Shown here: positions 8,614-15,032 of the stretch, in pieces
How positions within the stretch are numbered: the stretch's first letter is position 1
How the letters are laid out: each line of letters starts with the position of its first letter
Source: a virus
DNA length: 30,731 bases
Direction: 5' to 3' (one strand)
Virus record (IMG/VR): IMGVR_UViG_3300030329_001338
Location: 1 to 30,731 of that record
Made by a program: the position numbers and the translations under genes
The notes under the pieces: generated by a model
Databases searched by the model: none
Seen by the model: the letters and a program-made list of their open reading frames with translations, nothing else
Told to the model about the DNA's origin: nothing

Positions 8614-9375
8614 ATGTTTAAAGGACACAGAATAGTAGTTATAGGAGATGCACATGACTCTCCACATATACCCCAAGACAGATTTAAATGGATTGGGAAA
8701 TACATTAAAAAAATAGAACCTGACTATATTATTCAAATAGGTGATTGGGCTTCATTCGATAGCTTAAGTTATTTTCAAAAAAATTCTTCTCAAGCTGGTA
8801 AACTTAAAGATGCCTTTATGGTAGACATAGATTCTTTAAGATCCTCTATTGATTTGCTAGACAAATATATTGACAATGACAGAATACCTAGACATTGCAC
8901 ATTCGGTAACCACGAACAAAGAGTTTATAAGTTTGAAGAAGGAATCCCAGAAATACAGGGTATGATGAAAAAGGAGCTTCATGATACTTTTTTATTGCGT
9001 AACTGGAAAATTTCTCCTTACGGAGCATTTAAACATATAGGGGGGGTGGCCTTCACTCATTGCCCATTGAATATTATGGGAAAAGAATATGGTGGAAAGA
9101 ACTGCGAGGTTCAAATAGCTAATGATGCAACTAATGATATAGTATTCGGTCATACTCACAAATACAGAGATTGGAAAGCTCCTAAAATAGGAGATAGAAA
9201 TTATGTTCGAATAGTTAATGTAGGTTGTGCGTTGCCTTTTAATCATGTTGAGGAGTATGCTAAATTGAATTTAACTGGATGGAGTTGGGGAATAGTCGAA
9301 CTCGGAATCTGGGAAAATCACATCCAAGAAAGTCAATTTATTTCTATGGATAGATTGGAGAAACAATATGCTTGA
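8614..9375 (+). CDS. Calcineurin-like metallophosphoesterase
   Basis: 253 aa. The metallophosphatase motifs are complete and in order: GDAH (D12, H14), GDW (D44), GNHE (N99, H100), a lone FTH (H149) and GHTH (H180, H182). These bind two metal ions and hydrolyse phosphomono- or diesters. Phage members are often placed with lysis or late genes; the substrate is unknown (protein, nucleotide or DNA ends). The gene starts three bases after the previous stop without a good ribosome site. A TGTGCGTTG motif lies inside its 3' part. Confidence 0.85.
   Translation: MFKGHRIVVIGDAHDSPHIPQDRFKWIGKYIKKIEPDYIIQIGDWASFDSLSYFQKNSSQAGKLKDAFMVDIDSLRSSIDLLDKYIDNDRIPRHCTFGNHEQRVYKFEEGIPEIQGMMKKELHDTFLLRNWKISPYGAFKHIGGVAFTHCPLNIMGKEYGGKNCEVQIANDATNDIVFGHTHKYRDWKAPKIGDRNYVRIVNVGCALPFNHVEEYAKLNLTGWSWGIVELGIWENHIQESQFISMDRLEKQYA
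9226..9234 (+). repeat. TGTGCGTTG dispersed motif, copy 4
   Basis: Exact copy of TGTGCGTWG inside the metallophosphatase gene, 134 bases before the small gene at 9368 and about 230 before the endolysin start. Confidence 0.55.
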
Positions 9376-9469
9376 TAAACTAAAAGAGAAATGGAGCAAC
9401 TTTAAAGATTTCGTTGAACGAAAGTGGAACGAATTTAAAGAAAGTTTATATAGGAGTTATGATAAATGA
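9368..9469 (+). CDS. 33-aa amphipathic helical peptide
   Basis: This short gene (MLDKLKEKWSNFKDFVERKW...) starts 8 bases inside the metallophosphatase gene, after TGGAGAAACA, and ends in an ATGA overlap with the endolysin gene. The sequence is one amphipathic helix with Trp, Phe and Lys/Glu faces. The overlaps at both ends argue that it is translated and couples the endolysin. It could be membrane-active, but its role is unknown. Confidence 0.5.
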   Translation: MLDKLKEKWSNFKDFVERKWNEFKESLYRSYDK

Positions 9470-9873
9470 TTACTTCAGCTAACGAATGGGATGCAGAGAG
9501 ATGGCCAAATTTTTCTCCTGATGAATTTAAATGTCAAGGTTCTGGTGAATTAAAAATATCACCTGTAGTATTAGACTTTTGCCAAGCATTTAGAAATATG
9601 CACGGTAAAGGAGTTTCTATTAACTCTGGTTATAGATGTCCTGATCATAATAATTCGGTATCTTCTACAGGAATGGATGGCCCACACACAACAGGTTTTG
9701 CAGTAGATATAGGTACTAATACACAAACACAATACAAGTTAATTAGATTTGCATTAAACTACAATCCTCAAGCAATGGGTATTGGGGTTGCAAAGACATT
9801 TACTCATATTGATTTTTTAACAACAGATAACGGTGATAAGTATGCTGTTAGACCAAATGTTTGGAAGTACTAA
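9466..9873 (+). CDS. Endolysin, peptidase M15 (D-Ala-D-Ala/L-Ala-D-Glu type)
   Basis: 135 aa. FSPDEFKCQGSG and INSGYRCPDHNNSV are the signature strands of Peptidase_M15_3. Zinc ligands are in the HxxGxAxD motif (H74, D81) and in FTHIDF (H114). The size is that of a single catalytic domain, as in small phage endolysins that cut peptidoglycan peptides. There is no signal peptide, so release should depend on the holin-like gene that follows with a one-base TAATG overlap. Confidence 0.88.
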   Translation: MITSANEWDAERWPNFSPDEFKCQGSGELKISPVVLDFCQAFRNMHGKGVSINSGYRCPDHNNSVSSTGMDGPHTTGFAVDIGTNTQTQYKLIRFALNYNPQAMGIGVAKTFTHIDFLTTDNGDKYAVRPNVWKY

Positions 9874-10253
9874 TGTGGTTCTCAGCTCTTAAATTAGGAT
9901 TAAACGCAGCAACACACATCTATAAAAAAAAGCAAGAAACTAAAATGTTGATGTCAGATGCTCAAGCTAAACATGCTCAAAAAATGGCTTCTGGAGAATT
10001 AGAATATTCTGGTAAGCTATTAGAAGCTCGTCAATCGGATTGGAAAGACGAGGCAGTTTTGATAATTCTCACTTTGCCAATTTTGGTGATCGCTTGGGGA
10101 GTTTTCAGTGACGATCCGGGAGCAGCAGAAAAGATTAAAATGTTCTTTGAACAATTCCAACAGCTCCCTTCATGGTTCACAAATTTGTGGATTCTCGTTG
10201 TAGCATCGATATACGGTATCAAAGGTACTCAGATATTTAAAGGCAAGAAATGA
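9873..10253 (+). CDS. Holin-like protein (GTA-type holin family)
   Basis: 126 aa, starting at the ATG that overlaps the endolysin stop; an in-frame TTG at 9861 is less likely. A charged helix is followed by a SDWKDE motif and two clear hydrophobic segments (about residues 61-78 and 101-116) with a short basic tail (KGTQIFKGKK). This order matches the holin family named from gene transfer agents, where a third weak segment can be present. Together with the adjacent M15 endolysin it forms the lysis pair. The product is inferred from topology and neighbours. Confidence 0.7.
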   Translation: MWFSALKLGLNAATHIYKKKQETKMLMSDAQAKHAQKMASGELEYSGKLLEARQSDWKDEAVLIILTLPILVIAWGVFSDDPGAAEKIKMFFEQFQQLPSWFTNLWILVVASIYGIKGTQIFKGKK

Positions 10254-10336
10254 AGTTTGTAAAGTTAGGAGTATACTTTATTCTAACTTTATTATGGTCA
10301 TCGTTATTAATATTAACAACATTTAATTTTGTATGA
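10250..10336 (+). CDS. 28-aa single-TM peptide
   Basis: A small gene (MKFVKLGVYFILTLLWSSLL...) fits exactly between the holin-like gene and the next gene. It has ATGA overlaps at both ends (10250-10253 and 10333-10336). It is almost entirely one membrane helix. Perfect overlap at both ends is strong evidence that it is real. A lysis accessory or holin-modulating role is a guess. Confidence 0.55.
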   Translation: MKFVKLGVYFILTLLWSSLLILTTFNFV

Positions 10337-10737
10337 GAAAAAAACAACCATTAAATATATCTGAAGAAGCAGCAGTTCAAATGCCGATGAAAACGGTAGC
10401 TTCGCTAATTTGCATGGTAGCAATTGGCACTTGGGCATATTTCGGTATCAATGAAAAACTTAATCAACATTCAACTAAATTAGAATTGTTTGAAAAAGAT
10501 TTACAACACAATACAGAATTTAGAATTAAATATCCTCGTGGAGAATTAGGTCAATCTTCTGGAGAAGCCGAACTTTTCATGCTTGTGGAACATATGGCAG
10601 GTTTGATTGAGTCTATGGATGAAGAACTTAAAGGAATGAGAAATAATAAAATTAATATTGATTTTTTAAAAGAACAAGTTTCAAAACTACAAATAGATGT
10701 AGAGAAATTAATTAGAAAAAATGGAGCACATGAATGA
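10333..10737 (+). CDS. Membrane-anchored coiled-coil protein
   Basis: 134 aa. A short cytoplasmic N-terminus, one TM helix at about 19-38 (TVASLICMVAIGTWAYFGI) and a long charged exodomain with two coiled-coil stretches (about 45-65 and 85-130). The topology (N-in, single TM, periplasmic coiled coil) is that of an i-spanin-like protein. The length and central YPRGELGQSSGEAE segment resemble a conserved small marine phage protein. It overlaps its neighbours by ATGA on both sides. Spanin function is inference. Confidence 0.6.
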   Translation: MRKKQPLNISEEAAVQMPMKTVASLICMVAIGTWAYFGINEKLNQHSTKLELFEKDLQHNTEFRIKYPRGELGQSSGEAELFMLVEHMAGLIESMDEELKGMRNNKINIDFLKEQVSKLQIDVEKLIRKNGAHE

Positions 10738-10949
10738 TAGAAATGGTATTTGCTTTATTACTCCTACAAGACCACAAAATTATAGAACATCGTTACCACA
10801 ATTCGTTATCAAGTTGTCTTAAAGCTAAGCGTTATGCTATGAAGGATAAAAATCCTGGTGATAGAGTAGTTTATAAATGTATTCAGTCTAAGGCAAATAT
10901 AGAAGTTTATATGGGGGAGAAAAAAATTCTCTCGTTAATCCTTGAATAA
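10734..10949 (+). CDS. Small secreted two-cysteine protein
   Basis: 71 aa, start in an ATGA overlap. The hydrophobic N-terminus MIEMVFALLLLQ is a minimal signal or anchor. The body has two Cys (SLSSCLKAKRYAMKD ... VVYKCIQSKA), a spacing and context like the protein at 8162-8374. This suggests a distant paralogue or the same small family. Likely periplasmic with a disulfide. Function unknown. Confidence 0.55.
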   Translation: MIEMVFALLLLQDHKIIEHRYHNSLSSCLKAKRYAMKDKNPGDRVVYKCIQSKANIEVYMGEKKILSLILE

Positions 10950-11118
10950 GAAAACTTACAAATACTTGAAAGATCATGCTACAGATATTACATATGAAAA
11001 TGAAGTTGATAAAAACTTCTTGGATGACTTAGCTAACAACACACCAAATGAAGAACAATTCAAAGAAAAAAAGCTGGGTAAAGTCAAAACAAATAATCGT
11101 AAGAGTAGGCGATTGTAA
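10942..11118 (+). CDS. Small hydrophilic protein (TTG start)
   Basis: 58 aa if it starts at TTG 10942, eight bases inside the previous gene; no ATG is available near the start. The sequence (NKKTYKYLKDHATDITYENEV... KTNNRKSRRL) is charged with a basic tail. It overlaps the next gene by 71 bases in another frame, so at least one of the two starts is uncertain. No recognised family. Confidence 0.4.
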   Translation: MNKKTYKYLKDHATDITYENEVDKNFLDDLANNTPNEEQFKEKKLGKVKTNNRKSRRL

Positions 11119-11248
11119 GTATTGTGAAAAAGAAATAATCAATACTGATAGTTTTGTCAGTTTTTATCAGTCTGGACATGCTCATTATCAGTGTATGAAG
11201 ATAGAAGACGAAAAACAGCAAAAAGACCCAAAACACAATCAAGATTAG
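11048..11248 (+). CDS. Small zinc-ribbon-like protein
   Basis: 66 aa. It has a Lys-rich N-terminus, then CKYCEKEI...GHAHYQC, that is CxxC followed about 20 residues later by HxHxxC. This is a one-zinc fold typical of tiny phage proteins. It starts within the preceding small gene. The start is uncertain, but the zinc motif supports the frame. A nucleic-acid or protein-binding role is possible. Confidence 0.5.
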   Translation: MKNNSKKKSWVKSKQIIVRVGDCKYCEKEIINTDSFVSFYQSGHAHYQCMKIEDEKQQKDPKHNQD

Positions 11249-11322
11249 ATTTTAAAGCTCCATATCTTAACGGAGAGTGCCCTTCAGGCATAAATACGGT
11301 ATCAAGGTACCCCCAAATATAG
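11191..11322 (+). CDS. Possible 43-aa protein (GTG start), weak
   Basis: An open frame from GTG 11191 to TAG 11322 gives a peptide with a basic head (YEDRRRKTAKRPKTQSR) and a protein-like tail (LNGECPSGINTVSRYPQI). It overlaps the zinc-ribbon gene and has no clear ribosome site. It is listed because the tail does not look random and fills an otherwise empty stretch at the end of the rightward block. Confidence 0.25.
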   Translation: MYEDRRRKTAKRPKTQSRLDFKAPYLNGECPSGINTVSRYPQI

Positions 11323-11338
11323 ATGCTTCTGTATTAGC

Positions 11339-11608
11339 TTAATTTAGCTTGTTACCGTCTTCTCGGTATTTTTCTGATTGAATAGTAGCTAAAGCTGATG
11401 AAAGTAGATCTATAAAAAAAGGTTTCTTATTATATTGGGAAGATAAGGTCATTGTTGCTGAAACTAATGCAACAAGTGTCGCATCTACATTTCCTCTTTT
11501 AAGTATGTCTACCGTTAGGTAGTCATTTAATTCTTCTAAAGATTCAACGCAATGCGATAGCTTTAATTTTCGTTTTTTAAATTCCTTTTTCAAATCTAAT
11601 ATACTCAT
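11339..11608 (-). CDS. Hypothetical protein, last gene of leftward block
   Basis: 89 aa, predicted mostly helical (MSILDLKKEFKKRKLKLSHC... VALVSATMTLSSQYNKKPFFIDLLSSAL). No known motif. It is separated from the SSB gene by a 450-base non-coding leader. The partial motif AGTGCGTTG (minus strand, 11640-11648) lies about 30 bases upstream of its start, and there is no strong ribosome site. It is convergent with the rightward lysis block. Confidence 0.55.
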   Translation of the reverse strand: MSILDLKKEFKKRKLKLSHCVESLEELNDYLTVDILKRGNVDATLVALVSATMTLSSQYNKKPFFIDLLSSALATIQSEKYREDGNKLN

Positions 11609-12056
11609 ATCATAAGATTATATTTGGCTCAAGAACTAGCAACGCACTTGTTTCCATCTTGAATTAAGCAGTATACCTAGGACTGCTAATTAATCTGCAC
11701 CAAATAATCTGTTTTCTCAACCTTTTCTTATAGTTAACTGGTTTCCACGAAAACAATATTAATATTTCGCTTACTATAACCCATATGCAGTACCCTTAGT
11801 AAGTAAAGCTGCATTGTTGGAATATCCATATTAATACCAGCGAGGGGTAAAAACCTACTCTTTCTAAATAGGTACCAACCCCCTCGCTAGAAGGAGTATG
11901 TTGGATGAAACAAAAACACCCTTCATACATTTAAAGTCCTGTATGATTTCAGGACTATCTCGGCTTTGTTTATATGGTGTTAATTCACCAACCAGGAATT
12001 AATTTAATAGGTTTTCCTGGATCACACTTAAGTGCTTACTTCCTAACCAAGAATAT
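11609..12056. other. Non-coding, hairpin-rich region between SSB and the last early gene
   Basis: No convincing gene is present. Inverted repeats: ATGCAG/CTGCAT (11785-11790/11809-11814); AGCGAGGGG/CCCCTCGCT (11839-11847/11880-11888) enclosing ACCTA/TAGGT; AGTCCT/AGGACT (11935-11940/11951-11956); CCAGGAA/TTCCTGG (11992-11998/12014-12020); and the palindrome CACTTAAGTG (12025-12034). On the + strand an AAGGAG lies at 11891-11896 before short frames. A structured leader or small RNA is likely, but neither strand nor function can be fixed. Confidence 0.5.
11839..11888. other. 50-nt two-tier stem-loop
   Basis: A 9-bp perfect outer stem (AGCGAGGGG with CCCCTCGCT) encloses an internal loop and a 5-bp inner stem (ACCTA with TAGGT) with an 11-nt loop. 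It is much more G+C-rich than the flanking AT-rich sequence and lacks a T-run on either side, so it is not a simple terminator. Candidate small RNA domain or regulatory leader element. Confidence 0.5.
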
Positions 12057-12446
12057 TTAAAACTGATTATCGAAATCGCCACCAGTATCAGAAGCTGCAG
12101 GTGTTCCACCTTTAGATTCAGATTTACTGCCGACCATTCTAATAACACCAGAGTATCTAGGTACTATAACTTCAGTTACATACCTATTATTGCCATTTGC
12201 ATCTTTGTAAGATCTAGTTTCAATCTCACCTTCAACATATAGCAATGTACCTGTTTTTGCATATTTGCCCATTGTATCTGCGATACGAGGATCAAATACT
12301 ACAATCTTGTGCCAAGTAGTTTTTTCATTATCTTTAATCTTCTTATTAGTAGCTAAAGATAAATTACAGAAGTTATCACCATTTTTGGTTTTTTTAACTT
12401 CTGGATCAGCACCTAATCTTCCGATTAACATGACTTTATTTATCAT
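12057..12446 (-). CDS. ssb: Single-stranded DNA-binding protein
   Basis: 129 aa. The N-terminal OB fold carries the SSB signature (MINKVMLIGRLGADPEVK, then NLSLATN, WHKIVVFDPRIAD, GTLLYVEGEIETRSYKD) over about residues 1-105. A flexible Gly/Ser linker follows, then an acidic tip ending DFDNQF, the protein-interaction tail. It coats ssDNA during replication and recombination. The start overlaps the upstream annealing-protein gene by 11 bases, which ties it to the exonuclease/annealing operon. Confidence 0.95.
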   Translation of the reverse strand: MINKVMLIGRLGADPEVKKTKNGDNFCNLSLATNKKIKDNEKTTWHKIVVFDPRIADTMGKYAKTGTLLYVEGEIETRSYKDANGNNRYVTEVIVPRYSGVIRMVGSKSESKGGTPAASDTGGDFDNQF

Positions 12447-12936
12447 TGTCAGACCTCTCTTTCTTCATTTTATTAACATTTACTATTTTGATATTACTAT
12501 CAAGTTTACTTGCTCTACCTTTTGCTTTAACTTCATCAGGTAATTCATCTTCTGAATAGACGAATCCATGTAAACCTAATAACTTAAGAACACATCTGTC
12601 ATAAGCTCTTTTCTCTGCCATTGCATATGGATAAGAATTTTTAGTATTTTTAGGTGAAGACTCACCATATGATACTACTTGTATTTTACGCTCATTACCT
12701 TTGTCTAATACAGCAGTACATTTTATAACTACAATACCATCAGCAGAATTAGTTTCTACTTCCTCGTATTTATATCTTATACCATTTTCAGCACCTGCTT
12801 GTTCAATGAATCTATGATACATTACCCAAGTTCCGTGGCAATCCCACAGAGCTTTGTACTGACCTTGCTCATCTTTTTGATCAAGGTTTAATTTTTTAAG
12901 TATAGCTAATGCTCTACTATCAATTGGTTTTCCCAT
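12436..12936 (-). CDS. Putative single-strand annealing recombinase (ERF/Rad52-like)
   Basis: 166 aa from ATG 12936, chosen over an upstream in-frame start because GAGGAACC precedes it and the upstream gene ends just before. The core has a beta-rich half (WVMYHRFIEQAG..., VVIKCTAVLDKGN...VVSYGES). It then has a helix, YPYAMAEKRAYDRCVLKLLGLHGFVYSEDE, reminiscent of the ERF/Rad52-type motif in which an Ala-rich helix with Lys/Arg follows a Gly turn. Placed between the YqaJ exonuclease and SSB, the standard order of a phage recombination set, it probably anneals ssDNA. The family call is moderate; context is strong. Confidence 0.6.
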   Translation of the reverse strand: MGKPIDSRALAILKKLNLDQKDEQGQYKALWDCHGTWVMYHRFIEQAGAENGIRYKYEEVETNSADGIVVIKCTAVLDKGNERKIQVVSYGESSPKNTKNSYPYAMAEKRAYDRCVLKLLGLHGFVYSEDELPDEVKAKGRASKLDSNIKIVNVNKMKKERSDNDK

Positions 12937-12937
12937 T

Positions 12938-13270
12938 TTAGGTTCCTCTTTCTGTGTACAGGTTATTAACTTGTGCTTTAGACACTCTGTACACATATGC
13001 CTTAGCACCACTTGAGTTTTTTCTCTTATCAGTTCTCTCAATTTTACCGAGTTTAAATAACTCCGTTACTCTTGGTCTAACTGTAAAAGGACTCAAATTC
13101 AGTAATTCAGCAACCTCATCAGCTGTTGCTCCAAAGTTTCCTTTATTACAAATTACATCATAAACTTTTTTTCTTATAGTTTCAGCTCCTGCTTTTATTA
13201 ATTCAGCAGCTTCCAACGATGTTCCATCTTCCTTACTTCCTGGGGATAATGGGTATAATGGTTTCTCCAT
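12938..13270 (-). CDS. Winged-helix DNA-binding protein
   Basis: 110 aa from ATG 13270, which has AAGGAG seven bases upstream; the longer frame to 13300 is unlikely. Residues of about 35-90 (VYDVICNKGNFGATADEVAELLNLSPFTVRPRVTELFKLGKIER) are a MarR-like winged helix: helix, turn, recognition helix and wing. The tail SSGAKAYVYRVSK completes the wing. It overlaps the exonuclease gene by 38 bases and stops one base before the annealing-protein ATG. Possibly an operon regulator or an origin-binding factor. Confidence 0.7.
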   Translation of the reverse strand: MEKPLYPLSPGSKEDGTSLEAAELIKAGAETIRKKVYDVICNKGNFGATADEVAELLNLSPFTVRPRVTELFKLGKIERTDKRKNSSGAKAYVYRVSKAQVNNLYTERGT

Positions 13271-13841
13271 CACTAAACTCCTTTGAGTTAAAATTTTCAA
13301 AACTTATATAATCAGGTGGAGCTTTCTTTTTCTCCACAAAATGCCAAAACAATATTTCAGCATTTTCTAACTGATCTTGAAACTCTTTATCTTCAGTTAC
13401 TTCCATAACTTCATATTTCATGTTTCCAAAAAACATCGATACATAAACTTTAGGATATTTAGTAACCATCAAATAATGTTGCAATTGGGCTTTATATCTA
13501 TCTGCAACTTTCTTTGGATTACTAAATGCATTTGTATGCTTACATTCTACAATTGCTTTATCATCATCTAATATTAAACCATCTACATGAGCATACATAT
13601 AAGGATATTTTTCATGAAAAAATGGAGTTTGATAACCAGTAACTTTTAATCCAGTTTGTTTTTCAAACCACTTAATATTAAAATCTTCAGTATGTATTCC
13701 CATTTGCACAGGTAACACATCTGTTAAATCTGCAGGTTCGGTTTCACCTGTCTTCTCTTGCCATAACTCATACCAATTACCTTGGTATAATCTTGTGGCA
13801 TCAGAGCCACCTATTCCTTGCTTTCTATCAAACTCTATCAT
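13233..13841 (-). CDS. YqaJ-like viral recombinase / exonuclease
   Basis: 202 aa. The lambda-exonuclease/YqaJ fold motifs are all present: GIGGSDA (9-15), the Glu of GIHTED (52), HVDG (85-88, catalytic Asp), VECKH (98-102, the ExK pair) and QLQHYL (119-124). The enzyme resects dsDNA ends 5' to 3', giving ssDNA to the annealing protein and SSB encoded downstream. It starts in a 4-base ATGA overlap with the upstream small gene. Confidence 0.88.
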   Translation of the reverse strand: MIEFDRKQGIGGSDATRLYQGNWYELWQEKTGETEPADLTDVLPVQMGIHTEDFNIKWFEKQTGLKVTGYQTPFFHEKYPYMYAHVDGLILDDDKAIVECKHTNAFSNPKKVADRYKAQLQHYLMVTKYPKVYVSMFFGNMKYEVMEVTEDKEFQDQLENAEILFWHFVEKKKAPPDYISFENFNSKEFSDGETIIPIIPRK

Positions 13842-14059
13842 TTATAAATTCCTTCCTTTTCATTATAATGATTATTCCAGTATTTTATATTTTTATCTGC
13901 TATTTGATTATTTCTATTTTTTTTATCAAATTTAATTATTCCTTTAATTGCATATGATGTACGCATTTCTTCGTGAGTAAAAAAAGGATTACCTTTTCTA
14001 AAATACATATTTAACATTAATTGTAATTGTAAATAAAACCATCTTTCAAGTTTTTTCAT
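13838..14059 (-). CDS. Small basic hypothetical protein
   Basis: 73 aa, Lys/Asn/Tyr-rich (KKLERWFYLQLQLMLNMYF..., KFDKKNRNNQIADKNIKYWNN). No motif recognised. Its stop overlaps the exonuclease start (ATGA), and a purine-rich GGAGGAAC site precedes its ATG. Operon membership suggests a nucleic-acid-related accessory role, unproven. Confidence 0.55.
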   Translation of the reverse strand: MKKLERWFYLQLQLMLNMYFRKGNPFFTHEEMRTSYAIKGIIKFDKKNRNNQIADKNIKYWNNHYNEKEGIYK

Positions 14060-14092
14060 ATTGTTCCTCCAATTTTCCAGTATTGTTTATCT

Positions 14093-14410
14093 TTAAGTTT
14101 TTTTATATCTTCCTGTAAACTTATTAACGATGGATCTAACTTTAAGACCAAGACTTTCGGCTTTTGTCTTTTTGAGTTTTTGCCACCTTTCTTTTTTTTC
14201 TTTTTCATGTTTCAACCTCAACTTTTCTATTTTATTTACATATTCCCATGGCAAAGTACCATGCAATATCTTATTAGCTGTCGCAACATATATGTCATCA
14301 TCATATTCGATTTGCTTATAAAATTTAAGCAACCTCATACGAAACAACATTGTTCTGTTGTGTGGAGCTGAATAATCTATCTTATTCTTGCGTTTCAGAT
14401 CCCTTATCAT
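14093..14410 (-). CDS. Basic helical hypothetical protein
   Basis: 105 aa and strongly basic. It is mostly helix (NKIEKLRLKHEKEKKERWQKLKKT, about residues 58-82) with an N-terminal region MIRDLKRKNKIDYSAPHNRTMLFRMRLLKFYKQ. It overlaps the MazG-like gene by 29 bases. No family recognised; the charge suggests DNA or RNA contact. Confidence 0.5.
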   Translation of the reverse strand: MIRDLKRKNKIDYSAPHNRTMLFRMRLLKFYKQIEYDDDIYVATANKILHGTLPWEYVNKIEKLRLKHEKEKKERWQKLKKTKAESLGLKVRSIVNKFTGRYKKT

Positions 14411-14696
14411 CTACAAATGTTCCTTCTCTAAATTTATCAACAAGTCCTTGTAACTCTTTTTCTTTAACTTTAAACTTATCCGTTATCGTTTTAGCTTTAA
14501 CAAGATAATGGACAGCATCTAACAATTCTTCAATTGTTTCATCTATCCATTGGTCTAAAGGTCTTTCGTTAGAGTCCATAGTTTTACCAAACTTCTCCAT
14601 GCCTTGCATGTGTCGTTTCATAACTATGTCAACTACCTTGTTGACAATAGGATCATTCGTGATTTCATGAGATTTAAAATCTGGATTTATTGTCAT
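14382..14696 (-). CDS. MazG-like nucleotide pyrophosphohydrolase
   Basis: 104 aa from ATG 14696, which overlaps the upstream stop as ATGA; an in-frame extension upstream is not needed. Helical with ERPLDQWIDETIEELLDAVHYL (about 44-65). The ExxEExxD arrangement (E53, E56, E57, D60) is that of all-alpha NTP pyrophosphohydrolases, which bind Mg2+ and hydrolyse (d)NTPs or alarmones. Other metal-binding residues are not obvious, so activity is unproven. The gene sits directly after an XRE regulator. Confidence 0.6.
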   Translation of the reverse strand: MTINPDFKSHEITNDPIVNKVVDIVMKRHMQGMEKFGKTMDSNERPLDQWIDETIEELLDAVHYLVKAKTITDKFKVKEKELQGLVDKFREGTFVDDKGSETQE

Positions 14697-14932
14697 GTAT
14701 TTGCACCTTTTGGAGTTAATGTTATTTGCATATCTAGAGCATCTGCCCAACAACAGAATAGCCAACCACTTGGCTTCCGGATTCCACATTCCCATTTAGA
14801 AACTAAACCTTTAGCTACCCCTAAAACTTCATCCATTTCTAATTGAGATATACCTTTAGCTTTCCTCGCATTAACAAATTGAGGAATAACTTGGTTATGG
14901 AATATTGGCCCCAATGCTTCTTGATTTGCCAT
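14693..14932 (-). CDS. XRE-family regulator, probably translated from a leaderless transcript
   Basis: 79 aa. Residues of about 17-60 form a Cro/CI-type helix-turn-helix (NARKAKGISQLEMDEVLGVAKGLVSKWECGIRKPS). There is no dimerisation or protease domain, so it is more Cro-like in size. No ribosome site precedes ATG 14932. Instead the promoter TTGACA-16-TATGTT at 14939-14966 places transcription start at or next to the A of the ATG, as for lambda cI from PRM. It begins the MazG-exonuclease-SSB transcript and is the first candidate ligand for TGTGCGT sites around its own promoter. Confidence 0.75.
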   Translation of the reverse strand: MANQEALGPIFHNQVIPQFVNARKAKGISQLEMDEVLGVAKGLVSKWECGIRKPSGWLFCCWADALDMQITLTPKGANT

Positions 14933-14938
14933 AATTCA

Positions 14939-14966
14939 AACATACGCACAAAGAACAAAATGTCAA
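14939..14966 (-). promoter_or_regulatory. Leftward sigma-70 promoter of the XRE gene
   Basis: On the minus strand: perfect -35 TTGACA (14961-14966), 16-bp spacer, -10 TATGTT (14939-14944). TGTGCGT (minus, 14944-14950) touches the -10, and an inverted TGTGCGT (plus, 14974-14980) lies just upstream of the -35, giving an operator-like bracket. Confidence 0.65.
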
Positions 14967-14973
14967 CACCCAA

Positions 14974-14982
14974 TGTGCGTTG
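14974..14982 (+). repeat. TGTGCGTTG dispersed motif, copy 5 (XRE promoter region)
   Basis: Exact copy of TGTGCGTWG, opposite in orientation to the leftward genes here. It pairs as an inverted repeat with TGTGCGT on the minus strand at 14944-14950, on the other side of the -35 box. Confidence 0.65.
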
Positions 14983-15006
14983 CCATCCCTCTCGATCAGG
15001 CAACGC
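14977..15006. other. 8-bp perfect hairpin upstream of the XRE promoter
   Basis: GCGTTGCC (14977-14984) pairs with GGCAACGC (14999-15006) across a 14-nt loop. It lies in the 100-base gap between the two XRE genes and includes part of a TGTGCGTTG motif. It could weaken read-through from the upstream operon or be part of an operator. Confidence 0.5.
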
Positions 15007-15032
15007 TATGGGACTAGATGTACGATCGATCA

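Noticed and set aside
11060-11075. A-run that could be a -1 frameshift site joining two small frames
   Set aside because: The frames differ by +1/-2, so a classical -1 slip would not connect them.
11891-12002. 34-codon + strand frame after AAGGAG at 11891
   Set aside because: The spacing from AAGGAG to ATG 11898 is only one base and the next ATG gives nine codons. It is antisense to the leftward transcript.
12265-12543. 92-codon + strand open frame over SSB
   Set aside because: Antisense shadow of the SSB and annealing-protein genes, with no ribosome site.
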